A stretch of 64,000 nucleotides of DNA, from contig JACKNY010000003.1 in NCBI GenBank assembly GCA_024234615.1, positions 186,001 to 250,000 of the forward strand, read 5' to 3'. A program made the translations under genes and the position numbers. The notes beneath the pieces were generated by a model that ran no database searches, was not told the origin of the DNA, and saw only the letters and a list, made by a program, of their open reading frames with translations. Origin of the DNA: Pseudomonadales bacterium (GTDB lineage: Bacteria; Pseudomonadota; Gammaproteobacteria; Pseudomonadales; IMCC2047). Of this stretch, positions 1-8,857 are shown piece by piece (within the stretch, counting starts at the first letter, position 1; the number at the start of each line of letters is the position of its first letter).

Positions 1-151
1 CACGTTCAGCCAACCACAACGCAAACAGCAGAATATTCACGCTTAGTTCGGCCTTATCCTGTAGCGTAAGGCAAATGCCTGCAACGCCGGGCGTCGCATA
101 ATGACGGAGCGAGAAATCCCAGAAAGGGTTTTGCTCAGAAGAAGGTTTCAT
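1..151 (-). CDS. TIGR02444 family protein (5' part, cut by window edge)
   Basis: Read on the minus strand from an ATG at 151, with an in-frame TGA directly before it. About 50 residues are visible before the window ends. The segment FWDFSLRHYATPGVAGICL followed by LQDKAELSVNILLFALWLAER resembles the conserved N-terminus of the small TIGR02444 (DUF2390) family of proteobacterial proteins of unknown function (recalled, not searched). It starts 39 bases after the ilvE stop, so the two may be co-transcribed. The rest of the gene lies outside the window and no function can be given. Confidence 0.6.
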   Translation of the reverse strand, partial: MKPSSEQNPFWDFSLRHYATPGVAGICLTLQDKAELSVNILLFALWLAER

Positions 152-190
152 TCAGACAACACTCATTATTGTAAAAATCCAAATAATCAA

Positions 191-1279
191 TCAGCAGTGC
201 GGATAATATTCATCAGGGATCATTTGTACCCATTGATAAGGATCCGCTAAACGCCTTTCCTGAATACCAAGCATTTGCTCCCGAATGGCTAAGGATAATT
301 TACCATCAGGGTATTTGACTTGATACTCAGTACCATTATATTCACCCAAAGCCCCTATCGGTGAGAGTATTGCCCCGGTACCACAACAGAACAATTCACT
401 ACAGTCTGTGGATTGAATCTGCCGGATCAACTCATCAATATTGAGCGATTGCTCGTACACCCTAATCCCCATGCTCCCGGCCAATTGAATAATGGAGTCT
501 CGCGTTATTCCATCCAGCAACGACCCGGTAAGTGCTGGGGTATAGAGTTCATCATTAATCACTGCGAAAAAATTCATTACGGAAAGCTCTTCGATATTTT
601 GCTGGTTGACCGGATCCAACCAGAGCGACTGGTGATACCCCATCGCCATCGCGCGTTGCCGTGACGCAAAGCTCGCCGCATAATTTCCCCCAGTCTTAGC
701 CGCACCGGTGCCTCCGATGGCGGCACGAGTGTATTCACGCTCAATCAGCACCTTCATTGTGCCCGCATGAATGGACTCGGAAGGACTGGCAATCACCATA
801 TATACAAACTGGTTTGCCCCTGTCACCTCCAAGCTCGGCTCCGACGCAAACATAAAAGGGCGAAGGTAGAGGGACTTGCCTGGCTCCGCGGGAATCATTG
901 CCTCGCTGTATGCCGTCACCAAATAAACCCCTTCCATAAAAAGTTGCTGAGAGATTTCGGGCATTGCCATACGCTTTGCTGACAGATTAAAGCGTTGCCA
1001 GTTACGTTCCGGCCGAAATAGGTTCGCTCGCTCCTGATCGATTCGATAAGCCTTCATACCCTCAAAAATTTCCTGGCCATAATGCAGTACTTTCGCACTG
1101 GGCTGAATTTGTAATGGCCGATTTGCCTCCAAGATACCCTCTCCCCAGATGCCGTCGGCATATTTAGCCGAATACATCACAGGGCCTGGCGACAGACCAA
1201 AACCTAATTTTTGCGGCAGCTCATAATTACTCAAAGCCTCATGAACATTTTCATGAATGCTATAACTCGTCATCTCCAA
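191..1279 (-). CDS. ilvE: Branched-chain amino acid aminotransferase
   Basis: This is a PLP-dependent class IV aminotransferase that interconverts valine, leucine and isoleucine with their 2-oxoacids in the cytoplasm, using glutamate/2-oxoglutarate. The 362 residues match the longer (type II, BCAT-beta) subfamily. The PLP lysine is probably K195 in GGTGAAKTGGNYAAS, and the LHYGQEIFEGMKAYR segment near residue 65 is typical of the fold. The frame begins with a TTG at 1279 preceded by an AGGA at a suitable distance. An ATG two codons later (1273) is the alternative but sits too far from that ribosome site. It is transcribed away from phoB. Confidence 0.93.
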   Translation of the reverse strand: MEMTSYSIHENVHEALSNYELPQKLGFGLSPGPVMYSAKYADGIWGEGILEANRPLQIQPSAKVLHYGQEIFEGMKAYRIDQERANLFRPERNWQRFNLSAKRMAMPEISQQLFMEGVYLVTAYSEAMIPAEPGKSLYLRPFMFASEPSLEVTGANQFVYMVIASPSESIHAGTMKVLIEREYTRAAIGGTGAAKTGGNYAASFASRQRAMAMGYHQSLWLDPVNQQNIEELSVMNFFAVINDELYTPALTGSLLDGITRDSIIQLAGSMGIRVYEQSLNIDELIRQIQSTDCSELFCCGTGAILSPIGALGEYNGTEYQVKYPDGKLSLAIREQMLGIQERRLADPYQWVQMIPDEYYPHC

Positions 1280-1357
1280 GTAATTTCCTAATTGCTATGA
1301 TTGAAAACCAAGCCAGAAAGTGCGCCGCGAAAACGACGCTCAGTGGCGCTTTGGACG

Positions 1358-1399
1358 CTTGTCATCTGCTTGTAACATTACGCTGCTCTAATGTAACAT
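1358..1399 (+). promoter_or_regulatory. Pho box upstream of phoB
   Basis: TTGTCAT (1359-1365) and TTGTAAC (1370-1376) are 11 bases apart, which is the spacing of the PhoB direct-repeat operator. A further ATGTAAC lies at 1391-1397, two turns downstream. The site is 30-70 bases before the phoB start, which fits autoregulation of phoBR by phosphate limitation. The consensus is known from enterobacteria and pseudomonads; binding here is inferred. Confidence 0.6.
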
Positions 1400-1430
1400 C
1401 GCCAAGCACTGAGGAAAACCAAGATTTTAT

Positions 1431-2123
1431 ATGGCTAAGCAAACGATTCTCATCGTCGACGACGAAGCCTCTATTCGGGACATGGTTGCCATGACTCTCG
1501 AACTCAACGGCTTTGATTGCCTAGAGGCAGCGGATGCCATAACAGCACACTCACTTATCGTCGATCAGCGCCCGGATTTAGTGCTCTTGGACTGGATGAT
1601 GCCAGGCACCAGTGGGATTGAGCTTTCTCGCCGTCTGCGCCGAGACAACGCAACCAAAGAAATTCCCATTATTATGATCACCGCTAAAGGCGAAGAACGT
1701 AATAAAATCGAAGGTTTGGAAACAGGTGCCGATGACTACGTCACTAAACCTTTTTCCACCAAAGAGCTGATGGCCCGCATACGCGCGGTATTACGTCGAT
1801 TTCAAAATGACGCTGGCGGGCAAATCGACTGCGCAGGCTTACAACTGGACACTCAGGCACACCGGATCAGCGCCAATGGAACCCCAATCAAACTAGGGCC
1901 AACAGAATACCGCCTTTTACAGTTTTTTATGTCTCATGCTGACCGAGTTTACACGCGAGAGCAGTTACTGGATATGGTTTGGGGTGGCAACGTCTACATC
2001 GATGATCGTACCGTAGATGTCCATATAAGACGCCTACGCAAGGCTTTAACAGCACATGGTTACGATCAATACATTCAAACCGTTCGCGGTGCCGGCTACC
2101 GTTTCTCATCCAACCTAAGCTAA
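1431..2123 (+). CDS. phoB: Phosphate regulon response regulator PhoB
   Basis: This is an OmpR-family response regulator that activates phosphate-starvation genes. An N-terminal receiver domain (residues 4-118) carries the acidic pocket VDDE and the phosphoacceptor D54 in VLLDWMMPG. K105 is in the TKPFS switch. The C-terminal winged helix (about 130-228) contains LGPTEYRLLQFFMSH and the recognition segment DDRTVDVHIRRLRKAL. The length of 230 is normal for PhoB. It is followed after 147 bases by its cognate kinase and preceded by a Pho box, so the assignment to PhoB rather than another OmpR-type regulator is firm. Confidence 0.95.
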   Translation: MAKQTILIVDDEASIRDMVAMTLELNGFDCLEAADAITAHSLIVDQRPDLVLLDWMMPGTSGIELSRRLRRDNATKEIPIIMITAKGEERNKIEGLETGADDYVTKPFSTKELMARIRAVLRRFQNDAGGQIDCAGLQLDTQAHRISANGTPIKLGPTEYRLLQFFMSHADRVYTREQLLDMVWGGNVYIDDRTVDVHIRRLRKALTAHGYDQYIQTVRGAGYRFSSNLS

Positions 2124-2270
2124 CTTCACGAATGAAAAGACACCGCATCAAGCGCCGATGGTCTAGCGATTAAGATAAGCTTTAAATCTACTTTTTACTC
2201 CACGAGCATGTAAAATGTGGCCCTAACCAGCCGGAGCTTTTATTAATTTGCTAAATAAATAGATGCCTTT

Positions 2271-3587
2271 GTGAATTTTAACCCTGCAACAGAATTACGA
2301 CACCTCACTATTTTACTGCTTAGCAGCCTCGTTATCGGCTGGCTGCTGAATGCGGTCAGTCTTGTTGTTGCATTCGCCTTAGGCGGCTATATTTTTTGGA
2401 ATCTCCGACAACTATTCCGCCTTTACGATTGGCTAAAAAATACTGACCCGACCGACCCGCCTAATAGTCATGGACTTTGGGGTGCTGTTTTCGATGAAAT
2501 CTACAAATTACAGCAACGTCAATTGAAATACCGGGCGCGTTTAAAACGGGTTATCAAACGCTTCAGGGATTCCACCTATGCCCTAAAAGACGGTTTTGTG
2601 ATGCTCGACCGCGAAGGCGCTATCGAATGGTGGAACCCAGCGGCAGAACGACTATTGGGCCTGGAGTCGCCCGCCGACGTGAACCAGTTAATTACCAACC
2701 TCATCCGTGACCCTGCCTTTAAGGATTATTTCGACAGTGATGATTATACCAAGGAACTGGAACTGCCTGCTCCCGTCAATGATAAGATAACGTTGCAATA
2801 CCAAATAGCATTCTTTGGCAAACAGGAACGCTTGATTATTGTGCGCGATATCACCGAATTGAAAAAACTGGAGCAAGTGCGTACCGATTTTGTCGCCAAC
2901 ATGTCGCATGAATTGCGTACGCCATTAACCGTGTTGAATGGCTACCTGGAAACCCTTGCCGATAATAGTGACCAAATACCCCCGATGTGGTTGCGCGCAG
3001 CCGCCAATATGCGCCAGCAAACCGAACGCATGAAACTTTTGGTAAAGGATCTCTTAACCCTCTCGAAACTTGAAACCCGCAGCGTAGACAACAGCCTGCA
3101 TCTGGTTGATATGAACACCCTGTTAAGCCGTGTTCAAAAAGACTTAAAGCCGATGATTGAAGAGAAAAACCAATCTCTCGTTCTTCACCTTGACTCCGAT
3201 GAGCAATTGCTCGGCAACCGCGAGGAACTTTATAGTCTACTTTCCAATCTGGTGGTAAACGCAAGTAAATATTCGCCCCGGAATAGCCATATCGAAATTA
3301 AATGGTTCACTAATGCCTCTGGCGGCTGCCTGTCTGTGAAAGACAATGGCGTCGGCATTGATAGCAAAGAAATTCCTAGACTCACCGAGCGTTTCTACCG
3401 CGTCGATAAAGGAAGAAGCGGGGACAGTGGCGGCACTGGTTTGGGGTTAGCGATAGCCAAGCATATTCTGATCAACCATGACGCCCACTTGGATATTGAA
3501 AGCGTGCCCGGCAAAGGCAGTCTCTTTACCTGCAAATTCCCCCCTCACCGCCTCTCGGCACCGACCCAAACAGCAGCAAACTCTTAG
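2271..3587 (+). CDS. phoR: Phosphate regulon sensor kinase PhoR
   Basis: This is a membrane histidine kinase that phosphorylates PhoB when phosphate is scarce. Hydrophobic segments cover residues 10-45 (PhoR-type DUF3329 anchor), then a PAS domain (about 95-195). The HisKA dimer has H213 in FVANMSHELRTPL. The HATPase has its N box near LVVNASKYSPRN and G boxes DNGVGI and GGTGLGLAI. The start is a GTG at 2271. An in-frame stop lies five codons upstream and no ATG is available, so GTG is the only credible start, although no strong ribosome site is visible. There is no separate PhoU or Pst gene in the window. Confidence 0.93.
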   Translation: MNFNPATELRHLTILLLSSLVIGWLLNAVSLVVAFALGGYIFWNLRQLFRLYDWLKNTDPTDPPNSHGLWGAVFDEIYKLQQRQLKYRARLKRVIKRFRDSTYALKDGFVMLDREGAIEWWNPAAERLLGLESPADVNQLITNLIRDPAFKDYFDSDDYTKELELPAPVNDKITLQYQIAFFGKQERLIIVRDITELKKLEQVRTDFVANMSHELRTPLTVLNGYLETLADNSDQIPPMWLRAAANMRQQTERMKLLVKDLLTLSKLETRSVDNSLHLVDMNTLLSRVQKDLKPMIEEKNQSLVLHLDSDEQLLGNREELYSLLSNLVVNASKYSPRNSHIEIKWFTNASGGCLSVKDNGVGIDSKEIPRLTERFYRVDKGRSGDSGGTGLGLAIAKHILINHDAHLDIESVPGKGSLFTCKFPPHRLSAPTQTAANS

Positions 3588-3716
3588 CACCGACTCACGT
3601 GGATGCCACACCCAATAGCAGCACGCCGGTAGATTTGTACTTTGCTATATTCGCATGTTTCTCCGAACTATCTGACATAGCGCTAGGCTGATAATGCAGT
3701 ATTGAAACACCCTCTT

Positions 3717-3923
3717 TTAATAATGCGGTGGAATTTCCTGCTCTTGCTTTTCTCCCTCCCGTGCGACGGCGAGATCACCCATTTTTTCAGCTAACACTTT
3801 AAGCTGTAACGCCAGCTGGTCGATACGGCGCTGCTGCTGACAAAGGGCATCGTTTAAAGCCTGTACGGTGTCTTCCTGGTAAGCAACCTTGGTTTCAATA
3901 TCCACCAACCTGTCATCATTCAT
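3717..3923 (-). CDS. slyX: SlyX family protein
   Basis: A 68-residue, highly charged protein predicted to be almost entirely coiled coil (heptads over residues 5-55, e.g. VQALNDALCQQQRRIDQLALQ). It ends in the PPHY tail typical of SlyX. The molecular role of SlyX is not known. It lies 22 bases downstream of trhP on the same strand and is probably the last gene of that unit. Confidence 0.85.
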   Translation of the reverse strand: MNDDRLVDIETKVAYQEDTVQALNDALCQQQRRIDQLALQLKVLAEKMGDLAVAREGEKQEQEIPPHY

Positions 3924-3945
3924 GACTTAATCTTTCAACCCCTCT

Positions 3946-5271
3946 TTATAGATAACGCATTAACATCGCATAACCGCCATCTTCAGCCAAATACAATGAC
4001 TCAGGCAAGGGAATTCGTACCACATGACCCGACCCCGGTGCGGCGGCAATGGCTTCCCCACGTTTATTTTCCAGTGCGGCAAGATTAAATAGATGGTTGC
4101 CCTGGGGCGTAATGAGCTCCAGCGTATCACCCTTTTCAAATCGGTTTTTTACAGCTACGGTAATCCAACCACTATCGACATCCGCCTGGGTAACTTCACC
4201 GACAAACTGTTGATTAGGATTTGCCGACACACCCTGATCATAATTCTGATAATCCTGGGGTACATGGCGACGATAAAAACCTTCTGTATAACCACGGTTG
4301 GCAAGATGATCAAGCTCAGTCATCAGCCCCATATCAAAGGCTTCGCCTGCCACTGCACTGTCAATGGCATGTCGATACACCTGCGCAGTACGTGCCACGT
4401 AGTAATGGGACTTGGTGCGGCCTTCAATCTTTAAAGAATGCACACCCATTTCGACAAAACGCGGCACATGCTGCACTGCACGCAGATCCTTGGAATTCAT
4501 GATATAAGTACCATGCTCATCCTCAAAGGCGGGCATCAGCTCATCCGGTCTTCCTTGTTCTTGTAACAACATGACGGGTTCATCGGCACCCTCCTCCGGC
4601 TCCATTGCCTGTACCGCGTTTAACGGTACGATATCACCAGTTTCTGTTTCCTTAGCTTCATGCGCCTGATATTTCCAGCGACAGGCATTGGTACAGGCAC
4701 CTTGATTCGGATCACGATGATTCATGTAACCGGATAACAGGCAACGCCCTGAATAAGCGATACAAAGCGCGCCATGCACAAATACCTCAACTTCCATTTC
4801 GGGACACTCTTGCCGAATCTCGGCAACTTCATCCAAGGATAATTCACGCGATAGAATCACACGGCTCACACCCTGCTTACCCCAGAACTGAACGGTGGCA
4901 AAATTCACGGCATTGGCTTGCACCGACAAATGTACCGGCATGTCCGGCCACTTATCCCGAACCAGCATGATTAAACCAGGGTCGGACATAATCAACGCGT
5001 CCGGCCGCATGTCGATCACCGCCTCCATATCACGCAGATAACTACGCACCTTATTATTGTGAGGTGAAATATTGCTGGCGATATAGAATTGCTTGCCTGC
5101 CTGATGCGCCTCGGCAACCGCATCGGCCATAATATCCAGGTGGTTAAACTCGTTGTTACGCACCCGTAAGCTATAGCGCGGCTGTCCCGCATAAACCGCA
5201 TCCGCACCATATGCCAATGCATAGCGCATACTTTTCAGGGTGCCTGCTGGCGACAAGAGTTCCGGTTTCAT
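3946..5271 (-). CDS. trhP: tRNA hydroxylation protein TrhP (YegQ, U32 peptidase family)
   Basis: A member of the U32 family with PAGTLKSMRYALAYGADAVYAG at the N-terminus. The conserved cysteine-rich core CIAYSGRCLLSGYMNHRDPNQG-ACTNACRW lies near residues 165-200. The 441 residues match YegQ. In E. coli YegQ/TrhP takes part in prephenate-dependent hydroxylation of uridine 34 in tRNA, in parallel with the oxygen-dependent TrhO. The cysteines probably bind an iron-sulfur cluster. The second half, with an insertion around residues 205-235, aligns with the YegQ C-terminal domain. The paralogue RlhA (YdcP) is longer, which favours TrhP. Confidence 0.88.
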   Translation of the reverse strand: MKPELLSPAGTLKSMRYALAYGADAVYAGQPRYSLRVRNNEFNHLDIMADAVAEAHQAGKQFYIASNISPHNNKVRSYLRDMEAVIDMRPDALIMSDPGLIMLVRDKWPDMPVHLSVQANAVNFATVQFWGKQGVSRVILSRELSLDEVAEIRQECPEMEVEVFVHGALCIAYSGRCLLSGYMNHRDPNQGACTNACRWKYQAHEAKETETGDIVPLNAVQAMEPEEGADEPVMLLQEQGRPDELMPAFEDEHGTYIMNSKDLRAVQHVPRFVEMGVHSLKIEGRTKSHYYVARTAQVYRHAIDSAVAGEAFDMGLMTELDHLANRGYTEGFYRRHVPQDYQNYDQGVSANPNQQFVGEVTQADVDSGWITVAVKNRFEKGDTLELITPQGNHLFNLAALENKRGEAIAAAPGSGHVVRIPLPESLYLAEDGGYAMLMRYL

Positions 5272-5366
5272 GTGTCCTACTCTGTTAAAAATGGGCGCAC
5301 ATTGTACAACAATTGCACAATTTTTATACCGTTATCGACCTGGGAAACTTGCCCTGCTCACTGGCG

Positions 5367-7526
5367 TTATTGCATAGTTTTAAGATTGACCTTATCCCTG
5401 TGTGCTCGCTCTATCACATAAGCCTGAATAGCCGCCGCATCCTGTTTGTCTAAGACCTGACGAAAGGAAACCATGCCGCGATCACTTAGAAGCCCTTCCA
5501 ACACAATCTGATTCCAAACTGTATGCATTTGCGTGTAACGCAAATCAGGCAGTATACCGCCGCTAATCACGCTGTTACCATGACAGGCACCGCAATACTT
5601 ATGGTACAAGGCTTTGCCTTGCTGAACAGTTTCCGGCGATGCCGTCATCGCTGGCGGATTAAGCTCTTTATGCTGTACCTTCAGCGGTGGTAATTGCTCC
5701 TTCCCACCGAGTTTAAAAACCAGTAACCGACTGACATTCTGATTCGCCGCCTCGGTCAGCATACCGCCAATAATCAAAGGTACGCCGCCGCCCCAACCCG
5801 CCGCTACCGCAATATATTGTTCACCATCCACGGCATAGCTGATAGGCGCCGCCATAATGCCAGTCTGTGCAAAAAACGACCACAGCTTGTTACCTTGGTC
5901 AGCGCTATAGGCATTCAAATAACCAGCGCCATTACCCTGAAACACGAGGTTCGTAGCGGTGGAAACAACCCCACCATTCCAGATATTGGCGTGCTCCACC
6001 TGCCATTTGACTTGTTGTCGCACTGGATCCCAGGCCAACAAGCGCCCCTTTAAACTGGCTTTAATCGCCCGCCGCTGCGCCTCATCTTCCGGCATAGCCG
6101 CTACCAAATCATCAATTCCGGTGTTCCAGCCAAAGCTTTGATGCTGGAATCCAGCGTCCACCATATAGGGGTAGGCCGTGCTCATCGCCGGGATATACAC
6201 CAACCCCGTGCTGGGGCTATAGCTCATGGGTTGCCAGGTATGGCCGCCCGCCGGGCCAGGCATCGAAACGAAAGGTTTGGTCTGATCGTAATAGGCCTCC
6301 GGCTTAACCACTGGACGCCCACTTTTGGCATCCACATGTGAAGCCCAATTGACGTCGACGAAAGCCTGCGCCGAAATAAACTCTCCGGTCTTGCGATCCA
6401 GCACATAGAAAAATCCATTTTTCGGTGCCTGCATAATGACCTTACGCAGATTTCCATCAATTTCTAAATCAGTCAATATCATGTGCTGTGTAGCAGTGTA
6501 ATCCCAACTATCACCAGGCGTTGTCTGATAATGCCAAACGTATTCACCACTATCAGGACGAACCGCGACAATGGAGGAGAGGAAAAGGTTATCGCCACCA
6601 CCGGGGCTACGCAAATATCGGCTCCAGGGAGAACCGTTACCGACACCAAAATAGAGCAAATCCAATTCTGGATCATAGGCCATGGAATCCCAAACTGTGC
6701 CACCGCCGCCTATTTTCCACCACTCACCACCCCGCCAGGTTTTTGCGGCCATTTCCAATGCTTTACTTTCAAAGGGTTCGTTAGGGTCGCCCGGTACCGT
6801 ATAAAAACGCCAGACCAGCTCGCCAGACTGGGCGCTATAAGCAGAAACAAATCCTCGTACACCCAGTTCAGCGCCACCGTTGCCGATAATTACTTTGTCT
6901 TTAACCACACGTGGCGCGCCCGTAATTGAATAAGGTTTATCCGTCGGCGTAGTCTGCACCGACCAGACAACCTGGCCATCATCTGCACTCAAGGCAATTA
7001 AGCGACCATCCAGGGTGCCGACGTACACTCGCCCTTGCCAAACCGCAACGCCACGATTAACCACATCGCAACAGAGGTTGACCGCCCACTCTGGAGGGAC
7101 CTTAGGGTCGTATTCCCAGAGCAATGCTCCCGTGGCGGCGTTAAGCGCATAGACACGACTCCAGCTGCCAGAAACATAAATCACCCCATCCACTACGATC
7201 GGCGTAGCCTCCATTCCGCGTTTTGTGTCGAAATCGTGAAACCAAGCCAGCCCCAAATTAGCGATGTTATCCTCGGTAATTTGAGACAAAAGACTGTAGC
7301 GCTGCTCGTTATATGTTCTGCCATGGGTTAGCCAGTTTTGCGGCTCTTGCTCAGCCTGCAAAATTCTTTTTGTATTTACATCGGCGACAGCTTGAGTGGC
7401 AGGCGTAGACAGATTTGAGCGCTGTTCATTATGGCTACCACAACCAACCAAGAAGATAGTCAGAATAAGCGTAATGAAAGCAAACCAGTTAATTTGGTTC
7501 GCACAGTTACACGCAACACATTTCAT
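5367..7526 (-). CDS. PQQ-dependent quinohemoprotein alcohol dehydrogenase, lipoprotein
   Basis: This is a periplasmic alcohol (or polyol) dehydrogenase that passes electrons from PQQ through its own heme c to the respiratory chain. I place the start at ATG 7526, with a good AAGGGTG site before it. This yields a signal sequence ending in a lipobox, LVGC at residues 26-29; the open frame extends 38 codons further upstream but lacks a ribosome site. An eight-bladed propeller follows, with the vicinal disulfide pair in NLCCDVVNRG, a WDYTATQ motif carrying the probable catalytic Asp, and repeated W-docking motifs. The C-terminal cytochrome c domain has CGACHG near residue 640. These are marks of type II quinohemoprotein ADHs. 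The substrate is unknown. It is divergent from an AraC-type activator, which probably controls it. Confidence 0.9.
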   Translation of the reverse strand: MKCVACNCANQINWFAFITLILTIFLVGCGSHNEQRSNLSTPATQAVADVNTKRILQAEQEPQNWLTHGRTYNEQRYSLLSQITEDNIANLGLAWFHDFDTKRGMEATPIVVDGVIYVSGSWSRVYALNAATGALLWEYDPKVPPEWAVNLCCDVVNRGVAVWQGRVYVGTLDGRLIALSADDGQVVWSVQTTPTDKPYSITGAPRVVKDKVIIGNGGAELGVRGFVSAYSAQSGELVWRFYTVPGDPNEPFESKALEMAAKTWRGGEWWKIGGGGTVWDSMAYDPELDLLYFGVGNGSPWSRYLRSPGGGDNLFLSSIVAVRPDSGEYVWHYQTTPGDSWDYTATQHMILTDLEIDGNLRKVIMQAPKNGFFYVLDRKTGEFISAQAFVDVNWASHVDAKSGRPVVKPEAYYDQTKPFVSMPGPAGGHTWQPMSYSPSTGLVYIPAMSTAYPYMVDAGFQHQSFGWNTGIDDLVAAMPEDEAQRRAIKASLKGRLLAWDPVRQQVKWQVEHANIWNGGVVSTATNLVFQGNGAGYLNAYSADQGNKLWSFFAQTGIMAAPISYAVDGEQYIAVAAGWGGGVPLIIGGMLTEAANQNVSRLLVFKLGGKEQLPPLKVQHKELNPPAMTASPETVQQGKALYHKYCGACHGNSVISGGILPDLRYTQMHTVWNQIVLEGLLSDRGMVSFRQVLDKQDAAAIQAYVIERAHRDKVNLKTMQ

Positions 7527-7758
7527 CAATTCACCCTTATCTATAGTGCGAATAGGCTCAGTATAAAGGAGGTGCCGATGAGGGCAATATCCGTTAAGCG
7601 CACCACCTATCCTGTTCCGGAAAAAATATTTTTCCCACAAATCATATTCCCGTGATAATTTGGCTTAAACGCACAAATAGTTGTACCATAACCGAGTCAA
7701 ATCATGGGTTTATACCAGCATCTTCAGATAGGCCCATAGTGCCTTCGAGGAGTTCAAC
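7527..7758. promoter_or_regulatory. Divergent control region between PQQ-ADH and AraC regulator
   Basis: The 232 bases separate two divergent starts and must hold both promoters. The regulator's ribosome site GAGGAG is at 7747-7752. A TGCGAATAGGC element lies near 7546-7556 and partly resembles the repeated TRCGAATTASGCA elements seen upstream of the TonB receptor (11539-11573). The similarity is imperfect and its meaning is inference. No clear -35/-10 pair was assigned. Confidence 0.4.
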
Positions 7759-8748
7759 TTGCCTTCATTCGTCAACGCAGATAACCGGATAAAGATCAAC
7801 AACCACGCCCTTCGGTCCAGTGATATCGATGAAACCATAGAAATGGTAGGTCATCACCTTTGGTCACATCGAATGAAGATTGCTCAGGCCAGCCGAACCG
7901 TAGACAGCCAGATACTTGGGCATTTGTTGGGTGATTTTTCAGTCTTAGATCTCGCTTACGGCGCAGCGGTGGAAATTAAGCCCGAAGCGGCTCCTGATTT
8001 TTATCTAGTGCACATACCTGTCAGCGGCTATGCTGAGCTTCATCTTGGCGGTAAAAAATTAATCAGCACACCAGAAACTATTTCGATTTCCTCGCCGTCC
8101 ATGCTGTCTTATGTGTATATGGATCACCAATCACGGCACCTGAATATACGAATCGAACGCAGCAAACTGGAAGACCATTTATACCAGCTGATAGGCCACG
8201 AGGTTTATACACCCCTTATTTTCGCATTGGAGACGCCAAGCCAATCAGCAGCAGGCGCAGCACTGATTCAGACCTTGAACAACCTTTTTATGCAAGCTAA
8301 AGCCGTGCCTGAAATGTTCACGCATCAACAGATTATCGATCAGTATAAAAATCTATTGATGTCGATCTTGTTATCTATGTTTCAACATTCTTATACGGAT
8401 TTACTGTGCAATGGTAAGCACAACCCGGTACCTTGGCACGTGCGCCAGGCGAAGGACTACATCGAAGAAAATCTTTGTGATTATATTAGCCTGGCGGCAT
8501 TGGCTGAATTTGTTGGCGTCAGTGCACGCACACTGCAAAACGGTTTTCGTCAATTTGAGGGAATATCCCCTGCCGAATATATTCGTGGCCGACGCTTGCA
8601 ACGTTTACATCAAGCCCTTCTCGCCGCCGACCCGGCCTTGCGTATCACCGATATAATGCTGGAACAGGGAATTACCAGTTTTGGTCGTTACGCTCATTAT
8701 TACCAAGAACGCTATCGCTGCCTGCCGTCAGAAACACTAAAAAAATAA
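7759..8748 (+). CDS. AraC family transcriptional regulator
   Basis: A 329-residue regulator with an AraC-binding-like N-terminal sensor domain (residues 30-200) and a C-terminal double helix-turn-helix (about 225-325). The first HTH runs through ISLAALAEFVGVSARTLQNGFRQF, and the family signature GISPAEYIRGRRLQRL follows. The start is a TTG at 7759, seven bases after GAGGAG. Proteins with this sensor type usually activate catabolic genes for alcohols, aldehydes or aromatics. The divergent PQQ alcohol dehydrogenase is the obvious target, with the nearby TonB receptor a second candidate. The effector is not known. Confidence 0.88.
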   Translation: MPSFVNADNRIKINNHALRSSDIDETIEMVGHHLWSHRMKIAQASRTVDSQILGHLLGDFSVLDLAYGAAVEIKPEAAPDFYLVHIPVSGYAELHLGGKKLISTPETISISSPSMLSYVYMDHQSRHLNIRIERSKLEDHLYQLIGHEVYTPLIFALETPSQSAAGAALIQTLNNLFMQAKAVPEMFTHQQIIDQYKNLLMSILLSMFQHSYTDLLCNGKHNPVPWHVRQAKDYIEENLCDYISLAALAEFVGVSARTLQNGFRQFEGISPAEYIRGRRLQRLHQALLAADPALRITDIMLEQGITSFGRYAHYYQERYRCLPSETLKK

Positions 8749-8801
8749 TACCGAATACATATCCTCAAAAAATTACACTAGCCTTTATCTCGACATAAAA
8801 A

Positions 8802-8830
8802 AAGGGAATGACTGTTTAAGTCATTCCCTT
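8802..8830 (-). terminator. Intrinsic terminator of the TonB receptor unit
   Basis: A perfect 12-base-pair stem (AAGGGAATGACT/AGTCATTCCCTT) with a GTTTA loop. On the minus strand it is followed by an eight-base T run, so it ends transcription coming from the receptor pseudogene (stop at 8858). It also lies 53 bases after the AraC gene, but has no T run in that direction. Confidence 0.85.
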
Positions 8831-8857
8831 GAGGGGGCAGAGTATGGTTAGCCTCTG

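Noticed and set aside
6483..6929. A 148-codon plus-strand frame inside the PQQ-ADH gene
   Set aside because: It is antisense to well-conserved propeller sequence with no domain signal.
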